A stretch of 41,387 bases of DNA, taken from assembly GCA_000697335.1 (NCBI GenBank), contig JNEM01009213.1, positions 1 to 41,387 of the forward strand, given 5' to 3'. Every line of letters begins with the position of its first letter. Within the stretch, counting starts at the first letter, position 1. Of the stretch, positions 1-11,314 are shown one piece after another. The translations under genes and the position numbers were made by a program. Source of the DNA: Conidiobolus incongruus B7586 (lineage: Eukaryota > Entomophthoromycota > Entomophthoromycetes > Entomophthorales > Conidiobolaceae). The notes beneath the pieces were generated by a model. The model searched no databases. It was not told where the DNA came from and saw nothing but the letters and a program-made list of their open reading frames with translations.

Positions 1-1040
1 ATAATAACAAAATTTTTCAATATAAATATCTTATTAGATAAAAACTAATATATATATAAAATCCTGTTAATATTCAAAGTTATGTATGATTTATTATATT
101 ATTAAATTCAAAAATATAATCTATTAATTTAAATTAATTATTTGAATTAAACATATTTTATATTTTAATTATTATTGTTGGCAGTACTACCAACCACTTA
201 TACTATTATAATCAAATTCTTATCCTATATTCACAAAGTTATCTCTTATATTACACAATTACACCTTATTGATAAAATGGAAGGAGGGGGAATTAAGTAT
301 TAAAAATAGATATAGACTTATATTTTACCTTATTTTTTTGTTTCAATTACAAACCTAGATTACACAAAAAATAAACCAACAATTATAATTTTTTTCCTAG
401 AATTTTAAAATTAAATATTATAAAAAACTTTTTATTAATTTTAGTATTTTAATTAATAATATAATATGTTTTATTTTGATTCGTTGATATAATGAAAAAT
501 AAATAATAAAATAGATTTTTTAATTTAAGAATACTTGAAATAATTATTTTAATATATTAGGATTGTGTTTAAATTACTTTATTAAATAAAATATTTGATA
601 ATTACTATAATATTAATGAAAATTAAGCTCCTTTATTCTTTTATTATATAGTTAATTATAAAATAATAACAGTTGTAATGATATTTATTTATAAATATAA
701 CAAAGACAATAATAAATAATGTCAAAATTAAATATAATTTATATAAAAAGTATACAAGAGACATATTAGATTGATTATTAGGCAAAAATTATTTTATTTA
801 ATATTTTGGATATCAAAAACCAATTATAAAGAATAAGTTGAATAATTATATTTAGATCAAAAATCTAAAATTAATATTAAGACGGTTTCTTATAAATCAA
901 AACTGACTTAATAAATTTAAATAGTATTTAAGGTAAAAATTAACAATCTATTACCAATAATATAGAAACAAATCATATGATGAATTTGAATTTTTGTATA
1001 TAATATAATTCAACTAAAATTTTCAAATGATATTAATATA
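1..1040. other. AT-rich intergenic DNA, no gene seen
   Basis: Very AT-rich sequence with stops in all frames. I see no conserved protein segment, tRNA or long repeat. Confidence 0.6.
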
Positions 1041-1049
1041 ATAATATTG

Positions 1050-2040
1050 CTAGATTTCTACTTATCGTTTTTATTTAGAATTAAACCTGCCAATCACCCA
1101 ATATTAACATTGAAGCTTAGCCTTTTGGAGACTTTGGATCCTATACAAGGCTTGAATAACAATGACCAAATTTGTTTAAATTTGGATAAGTTTAATTACA
1201 AGCGAGTGAGTTATCAAATCCTGTCATTGAAAATTTTTCATTTTTGCCAAACTACCTTGATAATATGCCTGTTCCCAAATTGAATTGTATTAAACCTTGA
1301 TTCACACCCCTTTTTAATAATTCCTGTATTTGCTACTGTTTTGAATAGCTCTTTAACTATTAATACAGCAATCAATCTAGTATGATTGTAAGATTGGACT
1401 ACAATAAATATATCATTAATAATATTAAAGTTATTAAGAACATGGACATTACCATCAGAATATATTATAAATATAATATCAAATGAAATACAATAAAGTT
1501 GTATCATCACTAATGTGTATTATAAATAAAAACAATTCTATCACCTTGATTCTCTTTAATGATATGAAATATAATCAAAGTCAATTACAAAGGTCCAAGA
1601 TGATTCACTTCCATAATTCAATCAACATTATCATTTATAATATCAAATCCATGAATTATAAAACCTGCATTGTAGATCCAATAGTCCAATTTTCCATACT
1701 TTTCAAGGGGCCTTTTACAAAATCCCTCGGTTAACTCTAAACTTCCCAAATTCAAGGTATGATAGTCAATGTTTCTACTATCAGTTGCAGCTTTGATCCC
1801 TTACAACGTATTTTTCCAATTTTTCTTAATTTTACTACCAATTGTTTTATCAAATTTCATTTTGGTTAATAAAAGTTATACCAAATTCAAGGCTTAAATC
1901 CAATGATTGATATAATATCTATATAGTGATCCATTATTATAGAAAATTACATTTATTATCACCAATGACTAGTGCTATTTTACTTGTTAGATCCTTTTGA
2001 ATTAATAAATGTCTCAATTTTTATTACAGTAAATAAATAT
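1050..2040 (-). pseudogene. Decayed short-chain dehydrogenase/reductase (retinol-dehydrogenase-like) gene
   Basis: Read on the minus strand, consecutive pieces in shifting frames follow the order of a classical SDR. Near 2000-1950 is LTSKIALVIGDN, matching the Rossmann start (K-x-A-L-V-T-G-A-N) but without the following G-x-G. Near 1790-1640 are LNLGSLELTEGF, KYGKLDYWIYNAGF and VNHLGPL, matching the D-L-x-S-L, L-I-x-N-A-G and V-N-H-L-G-H motifs. Near 1400-1330 is a YNHTR segment at the place of the catalytic Y-x-x-x-K, so the lysine is arginine, followed by a KEL...TGI stretch. In-frame stops and frame changes occur throughout, and the glycine-rich cofactor loop is lost. The family reduces or oxidises lipophilic alcohols and ketones with NAD(P)H. 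The boundaries are approximate because both ends fade into AT-rich DNA. The family call is firm from motif order; which SDR subfamily it belonged to is not clear. Confidence 0.75.
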
Positions 2041-3577
2041 ATATTAAATTGATTTTAAATTAATATACTTTTCAATTAAATTGACATCTAGTATTAAGAT
2101 CCCGCATCCTCTTATAATTGTAACCAAATCTGATCTGCTAACCATGCATTTAAAGCCTATTCAAAATATTCAAAATATCATGTCCATCAAATTTCATTTT
2201 TTTATCTTGGTAAAAACACTCTGTTATACCATAAAATGAAATTCTGGATCAATAAGTATAGGATTAAAAAATGTAAAAAAAATAACAAAATTTGTAGTTT
2301 AATTAATATGCATTATATTTTGAAATGGCAAAAAAATTGTAAATATATTCGAAAAAGTACACTTTTTTGATTAAAGCTTTTCCTAAGAAGCACCTAATTT
2401 ACTATCAACTATTCACCTTATTGAGATTAAATTTTGGCTTGTCAAAAAAAAATTAGGATATTAGTTTTATCATATATTGATTTATTTTCAAAAGGCTAAG
2501 AGTATTTATTTAAAATTAAATTTATATATACACCAATCCAAATCATTAAATATATCTTTTGCATTGATAAATCATGTACAATAGTCTTTAATTCATAGCC
2601 TTGCAATAAACTATATTTTAGTTAATATTTGAATAATCTAGATCGAATCTTCCAAATACTAAATAAATCCAAACAAGGAGCTTATGATCAATGGGATTGA
2701 TTATAGTAGAATAGCAATCAACAAACTTTTGTCAGAAAGTTATCATCAACAGTTATCTTTAAAATTCTATTTTATCAAGGAATATTTTCAGATAGACAAA
2801 CTTGAACAAAATTTGAAATTTAATAATTTTGCAAGTTAATACCAAATATCATAAGGCAAAACTAGTAACTTACCTATTTAATGGAAAGATCAGATCAATA
2901 CAACCTCATCTACCATACTTCTCTGATTGCAATCCTAGTTATTACAATACTTTTAATCCCGCAAAAAGAGTATTGGAACTCTAATTTTTTACTATTATAA
3001 GGAAATTGAAATAAAAAATTTCAAATTAATTTGTACAATAAATTGTCATGATATATTTTTTGGAGCAAGTGTCTAATTGTGAGAATTATCATTGAGATTC
3101 ATGGGGACAAAATTCACATGATAAATATATATTTAATATTTTTAAAAAAAATTTTAATGAATAATTTTTGAATTTTAATAATAAGATATATACTTGATTT
3201 AAACTAATATTTGTAAAATTATTTCATTATTAAATCACAAAAATGAAAAAAGAACCTAATTTTTATATTTTTCATATGATAACTAAACAATAATTAGGAC
3301 TATTAGGGTTATTTATTGCGGGAAGGTACGGAACTTGAAATGGATTGAAGTTAAAATGGGTTCTGAAAGATTAAATAATATGAAATATTCTAATAATATG
3401 TAAAAATTTATCCATTAATTCAAACAATCAAATATTAAAATAAAAGTTAATTAACTGATAATGATCTAATGATGTAATAAACAAATGAGATTAATTCAGA
3501 AATAAATATTAAATCTATTTAATATTAATGACTAAATTTATAAATATTATTTAAAAAACTGGATATTTGCTAATCAA
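2041..3577. other. Intergenic DNA between the SDR relic and DGAT2
   Basis: AT-rich, with stops in all frames. The part nearest 2040-2200 may carry a further faint remnant of the SDR amino end, but I could not align it. Otherwise I see nothing. Confidence 0.5.
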
Positions 3578-4665
3578 TTAAATAAATTCTAATTCTGGAG
3601 GTTCACCAGTACCTACATGGTATTGATATTTATAATCATCGTAAATCTTCTTCAAATTGTTTAAGTACTGCTGATGTACTTCGATCACTTCTTCTTGAGT
3701 GGGGTTGTCATTTTGTTTGACAATTACGGGTTCGCCAACTAAAAATCATTGTTAGTATGAGAGAATTGACTCGCGATTGTTGAGTAATTACCAACTAGTG
3801 TAATAGGATAATTCATAGGGAAAATGCCGAAAGTATTTTGGAAGAAACCACGACCGTGAAACGCAGCAATGCGTAATCCAGTTTTGGATACGAGTTTTTG
3901 TATCCATCTGAGCATGGGGGATTCAAAAGTGCTATCTAATTTAAATAAACTATTCTCGCCAAATGCGTACACAGGCACTGGATGGGCTCTAAAGTATAGA
4001 TGAATATAAAATAAATTGACAATTGGTAAGAATATTTACCCTGTTTTAATAGCCATCTTTATAAAGCCCAAACGCTTGTTAACAATTAATTTGGCTTGAT
4101 TTTCGCCCGAGACGAGAGCTTCAGAACTGCCACCAATCACAATTAACACACTATTACCTTTTCCACTCTCAACGATATTAGTAATACTTTTCTTGGACAC
4201 CGAACAATATCCCAATGACAATATGAGATCTCTAAAGATGGGCCATTTGAAATTCGAATTTAAAGTCAACGCTGTAACGTTAATGCCAGGGAACTTTTCA
4301 GTAAACTGGGTGTTGTACTTGCTAAAGAAGGCTTGAGCTCCGTAACCAATGATACCGTGAGGATGATAAGCAAAGATATAGTTTTTGGCGGGATCCAGTT
4401 CAGCAGTGCGAACACATTTCATTTGGAAATAATTGCGAATATTTTGCATTAAAGAGCACTTGGCTATCCATTCAATTTCGCGACCACCATTTTCGGGAGC
4501 TTTGTCTGTCCAAGTAAATATCAAATATGGTATGAGTATTGACCAAGTGATCGGGAACATGGCAGCAGTTCCAGTCACCACTAGCCCACTTATGAGACTG
4601 ATGGGAATCCAAGCAACACTTAAAAATTCAACAAATTTGGGTTTTCTTAAATTTTCTAAATTCAT
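3578..4665 (-). CDS. DGAT2: DGAT2-family diacylglycerol acyltransferase, copy 1
   Basis: Transfers a fatty acyl group from acyl-CoA to diacylglycerol (or a related acceptor) to form triacylglycerol, acting at the ER and lipid droplet. There are three exons: 4665-4040, 3988-3792 and 3738-3578 (626, 197 and 161 nt), giving 327 residues. The introns are 51 and 53 nt with GTAAAT/GTAATT donors and TTTAG acceptors. A hydrophobic hairpin at about residues 15-52 anchors the enzyme in the membrane. The HPHG active-site motif is at 101-104, GGSSEA at about 178-183 and RLGFIK at 198-203. It is followed by VPVYAFGE, the GRGFF block and the C-terminal ITLVVGEPV signature. The usual YFP motif reads YFQ (79-81). 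The ATG at 4665 is the only one ahead of the membrane hairpin and lies about 65 bp below a TATATAAATA box. The lipase-like gene lies upstream on the same strand, 597 bp away. Monoacylglycerol or wax acyltransferase activity cannot be excluded. Confidence 0.93.
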
Positions 4666-4729
4666 TTAAATTAATTTTAATTAATATTTAATTTTCTAAC
4701 ATTTGATCAAATTTCAAAACTTAATTATC

Positions 4730-4739
4730 TATTTATATA
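4730..4739 (-). promoter_or_regulatory. TATA box of DGAT2 copy 1
   Basis: Reads TATATAAATA on the minus strand, 65-74 bp before the ATG. The same element sits at a similar distance before five other genes here, which raises confidence despite the AT-rich background. Confidence 0.5.
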
Positions 4740-5262
4740 CAAAAAATTTCATTTGGTATCATGCGAATAATTTTTAATATCATTTAACTCCATTCATTTT
4801 TTGAAAATTAGTTCAAAAGTTTCATCAAGTTATAAATTAACTGAATAAAATAAAAAATTAGACCAGTTAAAGTGATTGATTTTGGTTTGAGCATTTGATT
4901 ATAAAACATATGCCAATGTGTACAAGCTAATTATGTAATACTATTTTATTCAGTAATTCAAAATATATATACTATTATCCTGAAAATTATTCATATGAGT
5001 TCAATGAATTGTTCAAGATTATAAATAAACTGACCATTTTTGCAGTATCATTGTTATTTTATAATGATTCAAAAATATATGCACACAAGGTAAGTAATAG
5101 TGAAAATATAACAAGCCAATGAATCAGTTGAATGATAATGGTATATGTATACTTTAATAGCAATAATAATAATAGTAATAGTAATAACAATAATAATGAT
5201 TAATAAATATAACCTTAATAATGATGATATATATGTAGATAAATGGACCAATCCATTAATGT

Positions 5263-7236
5263 TCAATTGGTCGAAATCTTCTTTTCAAATCGTTCTAAAT
5301 CTCTCAGAGCATTGCTTGGGCTTTGAGTGAAATGATTACTTTCTGCGAGTCGGAAATACTCAATACTCAAGTTGCCACGACCTTTTCCGAGATCTAAGCG
5401 GACGCTGCGAGCTTCTTCCCAGAAATCACCTTTAAAGTAGCCTAGAGCTAAGAAAAGCCATTCCATATGCTCAAACCACCATACCATTAGGATGGTGAGG
5501 TTCTCGAGCAATTTGATATAATGAGTTTTGATAAAAGATGGATCAGATTTCTCTTTAGATTGATATAATGTCATATTGTTAGGATCTTTGACGAAGACAT
5601 TGTACCAACCACCTCCCTTGACAGGATTGATTAGAGGATCAAGCCAGTTGGAAGTTAAATCAAATTCAAACTTGATATTTTGGTGATTGAAGGGTAACTG
5701 ACTCACTAGTGGGACGATACCATCACTCTTCCAAAATTCGTAAGATTTTCTACCTAATACACTATTCTTGTTACCTTCATCCCAGTTGAACGTGCCTAAT
5801 AGGTAAGTGAAAGGCAAGTACCACAAATTATACACCAAATTAGGTAGATGACGACCCGAAATTTTCGACTTAACACTTGTAGATATGACATAGTTGATAT
5901 AGATAGTTTCTGGATGCAAATAGAATAAATTTTTATATCTGGAATTACCTTCAGTGCTATAATCAACTATAAAATTATCTCCACTATAAATCCAAGTACT
6001 TTTACCGAACATTGCATTAATGAAACTGGCGCCTTCTTTTCGACTCATTTTGTAACCATTGTTCAGGTCGAAATTCAGGAATGATAGATCAAAGTAAACA
6101 ATGATATGTATCATGACCACCAAAAATTGTAGAATTGTGATAGGGTATAATAAAGAATTGGCATTTGGAATCAATCCTAGTAGGTAGGGCAGAGGAGAAC
6201 CTCTATGCAATCCAGAAATAGAAATAATCCCTTTAATCCAGTTGGAATTGGTGTCCAGCTTGAAATAGTCAATAGATAGTAAATACTGCAAGTACTGACA
6301 TGTGGGGACACCATACTCTGTGCCGACTAGGACAATCGGGTTGTTCTGATCCCAATGGGGTAATACTCCAGCATAATAAGGACCATACTGGTCGTGGAGA
6401 CAACTCTTGGAATGATGATATCCATAATTCTAAATTTCATATGATTAAAAGATCCCGAAAATTTATTCTAGAAAATAAACTTACCGTTTTGCCACCTTTC
6501 AACTGGAAGAAAAGTTCACAAGCACGATCTAAATAAATCAAGAGAAAAATTAAGATTAGAATCGATTAACTATTGGACAATTATTAGTTGGTGATCCATT
6601 TCAGGGTGATTTAAAAAACTCAATTTAATGAAATTATTGACATATGAAAATTGGATAATATGTTATAATAATTATAAACTTATTATTTTATAATTATGTC
6701 ATTAAATAATAAAAATTATCTTAAAATGGACAAAATTATAAAAAATGATAATATAATTAGAGTATTTCGATAAAAGAAATAAAAGTTATCAATAAACAAT
6801 ATAGAGTTCAAAGCCACCAACTTGTAAAAATATTCCCGAATGAGAATCAATATTCACTCGGAAAATAATTTAAATAAAAAAAAATAATTACCATGAACCG
6901 ACTATAAAATCTAATTAGTTAATTAAGATTAAAATGTAATTAAATACTACTTACTTTAAACTTGGATAAATTTACTTGAACTTTCTTATTTAACTTCTCT
7001 CCCAAAGTACCAAAATCTTTTCCAAATACACCTGGTACTAATACAAATTGGTCATGATTCAAGTCCAACCTCATGTTAGAGTTATTAGGTTTGACATAAT
7101 TTAAAACAAAGTCCGAAGGGATAGATTCAGAATCGGTGAAAGAGGAAGTAGAAGAAGGGGGAGATGTTGAAGGACTAACATTAGTTGAATGAGGTAGAAT
7201 GTATTGAGTTAATAGAGAACGCCACTGAGTTACCAT
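5263..7236 (-). CDS. Family I.5-like lipase (alpha/beta hydrolase), catalytic serine apparently replaced
   Basis: Four exons: 7236-6955, a 10-nt microexon 6901-6892, 6528-6485 and 6429-5263, giving 500 residues. From memory of the Geobacillus-type thermoalkaliphilic lipases, the order matches: VLVPGVFG (oxyanion strand), DRACELFFQLKGG (97-109), YGYHHSKSCLHDQYG (114-128), the nucleophile elbow, the GLHRGSPL block, the WIYSGD region, HPETIYINYV and FWKSDGIVPLVS. The family's zinc ligands look kept: D98, H117 or H118, H124 and D263. The acid D348 is kept. At the nucleophile position the sequence reads VGTEYG, with E150 in place of the serine of G-x-S-x-G, and the catalytic histidine is not at its usual place (H433 or H478 are the only candidates). 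The frame and splice sites are intact, so it looks like a conserved pseudoenzyme or a very unusual hydrolase, not a dead gene. The N-terminus is Ser/Thr/Pro-rich with no clear signal peptide. DGAT2 lies 597 bp downstream. Confidence 0.8.
6892..6901 (-). other. 10-nt microexon of the lipase-like gene
   Basis: On the minus strand TTTTATAG precedes TCGGTTCATG, which is followed by GTAATT. It encodes S-V-H plus the first base of the Asp codon of DRACE. Joining its neighbours directly, without it, gives a stop after nine codons, whereas including it restores a family-conserved segment. The upstream intron is 53 nt. The downstream one is 363 nt, about seven times longer than any other intron in the window. 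Confidence 0.85.
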
Positions 7237-8834
7237 TTTTTATGATTTCAAGTATGTTGTTAGCATATATAAAATATAAGAGTTGGTAGGAAGTTGGAAA
7301 GTAGTCAATGGACTTGTAAGTATTATTTATAAAATTTTAAATTGATTAAAAGTTAGAACCATTCAGTGATAAAGTTAATTGGATTATTCTTAGATTTATA
7401 TGGGAATTGGATTGATGAAGGTGGTGAAAATAATTTACAACGAGATAATTGATAATAGATATTTTTTGGACCAATCGAAATAAGTTAAACTATTAATTTA
7501 TTCGATATAACAATTTTTTGTATTGATATAGGTCTGAATTATAATACAAATACTTTGGTTTATATGATACATAATAAAAATTAAGGTAATATTTTGAAAT
7601 TTCTTAATCTATTATTTATATTTTATATAAATCATTATGAATTTTAGATTTATCATGATTATTAATAATTTGATTTGATAAATAGTGTATAATCCCAATA
7701 CTTTACTATTATTAGGTCAATTTGTTAATAAAATTAGATAGGCATAATTCAATTTAAGGGTTATCTAAATTTATTAATATTCACAAAATTGATAAAAAAT
7801 GAACTGTTGAATATAGTAGAAATATTTAAAAATGATAAGAATTGGTATAATTAAATAAAAGATTATAACTTAAAATTAAATTTAAGCAAATTTAATATCA
7901 GTATTAAATAAGATATCATATTAATATTTTAACATAATCTTAGGTTAAATAAATTTTAAAATCCAAATTTTCAATGATTACTCAATATTATCAAACTTTA
8001 TTATATAAAATTAACTATAAAATATCACGGTGTTAACTTTATTTAAGTTGAATATAGTAATAACATGAGTACTCTCTTTAAATATTAGTTTTTATCAATG
8101 AATAATAGTCTAAAGTTTCAAACTATAAAGTTTCCAATTGACTTATTTAACTTAAGACTGAGAATTAAATAAAATTTGACTATGATAATGTATTATTTAC
8201 ACTAAGACTATTTTTGCTTTATAATAATACTACTAATTATTATAAAACTTGTTTGAAATTCAATATGGCATATAATACAATAAAATAGTTTGAATTTTAA
8301 TTTCACAAATTCGAGTCATATTAACTTGATATATAAATAAAACATCGAATATATCTTTTCAAAATTTATGATAGATCGGTGGCTTCAAATTAAACTGACT
8401 ATACCAAATTCAAGCTGTTTCAATTTGAATGAATTAATTATATTTTCAACCTAAAATTCAAATCACAATCTAATACTTCTAATTATAATTATACTTATTC
8501 AATTGGATTCTAAGATAATGCAACTTGTACAATTTTATATATTAATTAATTATTAGTATTGAAATCAATAATTTTCAAATTGAATTTTAATTTAATAAAA
8601 TATTACTGATATCATATTTTAATAAAAATATCAGCTGACCTAAAGAGATAATAATAACAATAGCATTGCAAATATTAAAGCAGTAAATATTAAGATTAAG
8701 ATAAAATAATTTAAAATAATTAAAATAGATAATTGATATATTAAAAATAAGGGAATGATTTTTGAGTACATTATAAAAAAAATGAATTATTTGATATAAT
8801 CACAAAAATTTATAATGAACACTTTAAATTTTAA
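7237..8834. other. AT-rich intergenic DNA
   Basis: Presumably contains the lipase-like gene's promoter near 7240-7330, where only loose TATA-like sequence is visible. The rest shows no coding signal. Confidence 0.5.
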
Positions 8835-8907
8835 TGCCTTCTACCAGAATCGAACTGGTGACCTTCCGCTTACTAGGCGGACGCTCTGCCAACTGAGCCA
8901 AGAAGGC
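8835..8907 (-). tRNA. tRNA-Thr (anticodon AGT)
   Basis: A complete 73-nt cloverleaf on the minus strand: acceptor GCCTTCT pairing with AGAAGGC plus discriminator A; D arm GCTC/GAGC with loop AGTTGGCA; anticodon stem TCCGC/GCGGA with loop CTAGTAA, giving anticodon AGT; T arm ACCAG/CTGGT with loop TTCGATT. There is no intron. It decodes ACU (and ACC after A-to-I change at position 34). The B box GGTTCGATTC variant is present as AGTTCGATTCT. Confidence 0.95.
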
Positions 8908-10900
8908 ATATTTCCAATCTCCATATAATTTTATTAAATATAATCAATTATCAATCCTTGCAGGAATTATGTATATTATTTATTAACTTTTTTAATTTGA
9001 ATTTAGTCCCAAAATCTTTCCTCCTATTTATATATAATAATATATGCCTCAAATATCTAATTCTTTCCCTCTACATCATTTTTCTCTCACATTATTATCA
9101 ATTCTTAACATTTTTTTCATCCTTTCAATATTTATACTTGTCCTATTATAAAATTATAGAAATTACATTCATAGATATTTATTAATAATTTTGTACCTTA
9201 TATTTTTATAATTATTTATATAATAGTGGATGAATTTTTTGAATAATAATTGTTTAGAGTCACAAACGTTTCGTTTCAATTATTAATTGTTATTTTTTAC
9301 TAGATTTCAACACTATTTTCAACTCGAACATTCTACAATTTTTATTCAACTAATTCCATTTTCAAGATTCATTACTTTTCTTAACCTCACCAATTATAAT
9401 TCAAATTATTATCAACGACATTGAACTTTTGATAGTTTTGGTATTGGTGTCCCTCGAAGATAATCTCTCTTCCTTTATTTAAGCATGTATTTGGGACCCC
9501 AATATGAAACTTTATGGGGGATATTAAGGGAATCTAAAATTGAAAAGAAAATATTATTTCGATAAATTCAGAGTTTTGACCAACTTTGCAAAGTAAAAAT
9601 GTTACTAGGCTTTCAATTAAATTATTTTATAGCTTAAAATTTATATTCTTTTTGTATATTTAGAGATAGAGCAATATTTCAGAGAACCAATCAATTGATA
9701 GAATACAAATCAATAATGAATTCTATTATATAAAACTTTATACAGTGTGAATAAATTCCAATCAAAAGATAGTATATATTTGTGTTATGAATATCAATGT
9801 AATATTAATGTATGATTGATATTTTCAATAAGTATTATGTATTGCAACACATTTCTAATAAATATTGGTTCCATTTTAAGATAATCAACTAAAAATGATA
9901 TAACATTAATTAATAAATAAAAAATATTTAAATTAATATTATATTATTTGAGTCAAAATAATGAAAATTGTAATAATAAATCACAATAAATAACAAATAT
10001 ATTATATTTGTAATAACACTATCATAAAATATAAATAATTCCATTTAAAATAATAATTAAAGTGCCCCAAAATAAAAATAATATCATAAGTCCATATCCA
10101 GCAATAATTAATAAAACTAATGTAATGGCACAATTGAAGAATTAGATCTATAATGTGCATTTTTTACATTTGTTAAATTTAATGATCTAGATGAAGTTAT
10201 TTAATGTTTGGGGTAATATTAATGATATTAAATCTATAACTTGATTATACCTAAGTATATTATTAATGTACAAATTATATGTATAAATTTAAATCAATTC
10301 TTATGAAGCTAACAATATTAAAAACTATACCAGTAATATCAAAAATTACATTAATTGATTCAATTTTGTATTATTCAAATTACAAATTATGGATCGGAAA
10401 TCAGAAATGAAATTTGAAAAATGCGCAACATTCAAACAAACAATTCTTGGTAATATATTTTTACAATATAATAAAATCAAATAAAATTTAAAAGTTACCT
10501 AATTCTCTGAATAAAATTCCCAATTATTAACCAATTCCCTTGAAGCTTTTATGGTTGTCTAATAATTATATATCCAAACTCAATTTTAAATATCTCTAAA
10601 CTATTTCAATAAGCAATAACAGTATGCAAATTCTCAAAAAAAGGTCTAAAAAATCAATTATTATCCATTAAATTAATATGATTGATCAAATGAATGTATC
10701 TTATTTTTATCTTAAGTTTTAAAAATAGATTTTTTATGATCCGTTAATTGTCCATTTTCAGATTAAAATTGACTTAACTTTCTCTAATTAGTTGCATAAA
10801 CTTAAATTTCTAAATTGAGGAATTTTTTAAAATTTCGCTAAATTATTAGTGGAACTTGGGTGTTATGTGAAAACTGATTGGAATTTTAGAGAGTATTGAC

Positions 10901-10929
10901 TATTATTATTATTATTATTATTATTATTA
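10901..10929. repeat. (ATT)n microsatellite
   Basis: About nine and a half uninterrupted TAT/ATT trinucleotide units, about 385 bp upstream of the TRP-like gene. Confidence 0.9.
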
Positions 10930-11156
10930 AGCGTATTGTAGATGAGTATGTATTGTGTGGTATTGATTTGATAGTTTTGGTGCTAAGATTTTAATCCGCA
11001 GTTTTTGAGAGGATAATTTTTGCCAATGAGAAAAAACTAGAACCTATCAATATTTATACATTTAATCAATAAATTACTTCATTAAACATGAATAATTTGG
11101 TCACTGCCAAACCTAATTAGCCCCAATTTCCGTTGATTGGACGATTTTGGGTAAGA

Positions 11157-11164
11157 TATATAAG
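11157..11164 (+). promoter_or_regulatory. Probable TATA box of the TRP-like gene
   Basis: TATATAAG lies about 150 bp before the ATG at 11315, downstream of an inverted CCAAT-type motif. This would give a longer 5' leader than for the other genes here. Confidence 0.4.
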
Positions 11165-11314
11165 GAATGAATCATTCAGACTCAATCAGTTTTGATCAAT
11201 TATTTACTCACTTTGTTTCTTATTTTTTCAATTTTAATTAATTCAGAAATTTTATTGTTTAATTTTTATTATTTAATTGAATATCTTAATTCGTTTTGAT
11301 TATTCAAGAGTATT

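Larger units (their letters stand above)
8908..11314. other. Intergenic DNA with the upstream region of the TRP-like gene
   Basis: Contains a slightly GC-richer patch at 9430-9540 in which I recognise no protein. The last 200 bases look like a promoter region: an ATTGG/CCAAT-type pair near 11121-11140 and TATATAAG at 11157-11164, about 150 bp before the ATG. The rest is featureless. Confidence 0.45.

Noticed and set aside
1238-1734. Two short overlapping open frames on opposite strands as genes
   Set aside because: The minus-strand one is part of the SDR relic and the plus-strand one is its antisense shadow with no recognisable content.
5069-5330. Opposed small frames downstream of the lipase-like gene
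   Set aside because: They arise from an imperfect (AAT)n repeat and translate to Ile-rich sequence.
8958-9185. Short hydrophobic plus-strand open frame of 75 codons
   Set aside because: Composition is that of T-rich DNA (Phe, Leu, Ile, Tyr); there is no motif or promoter.
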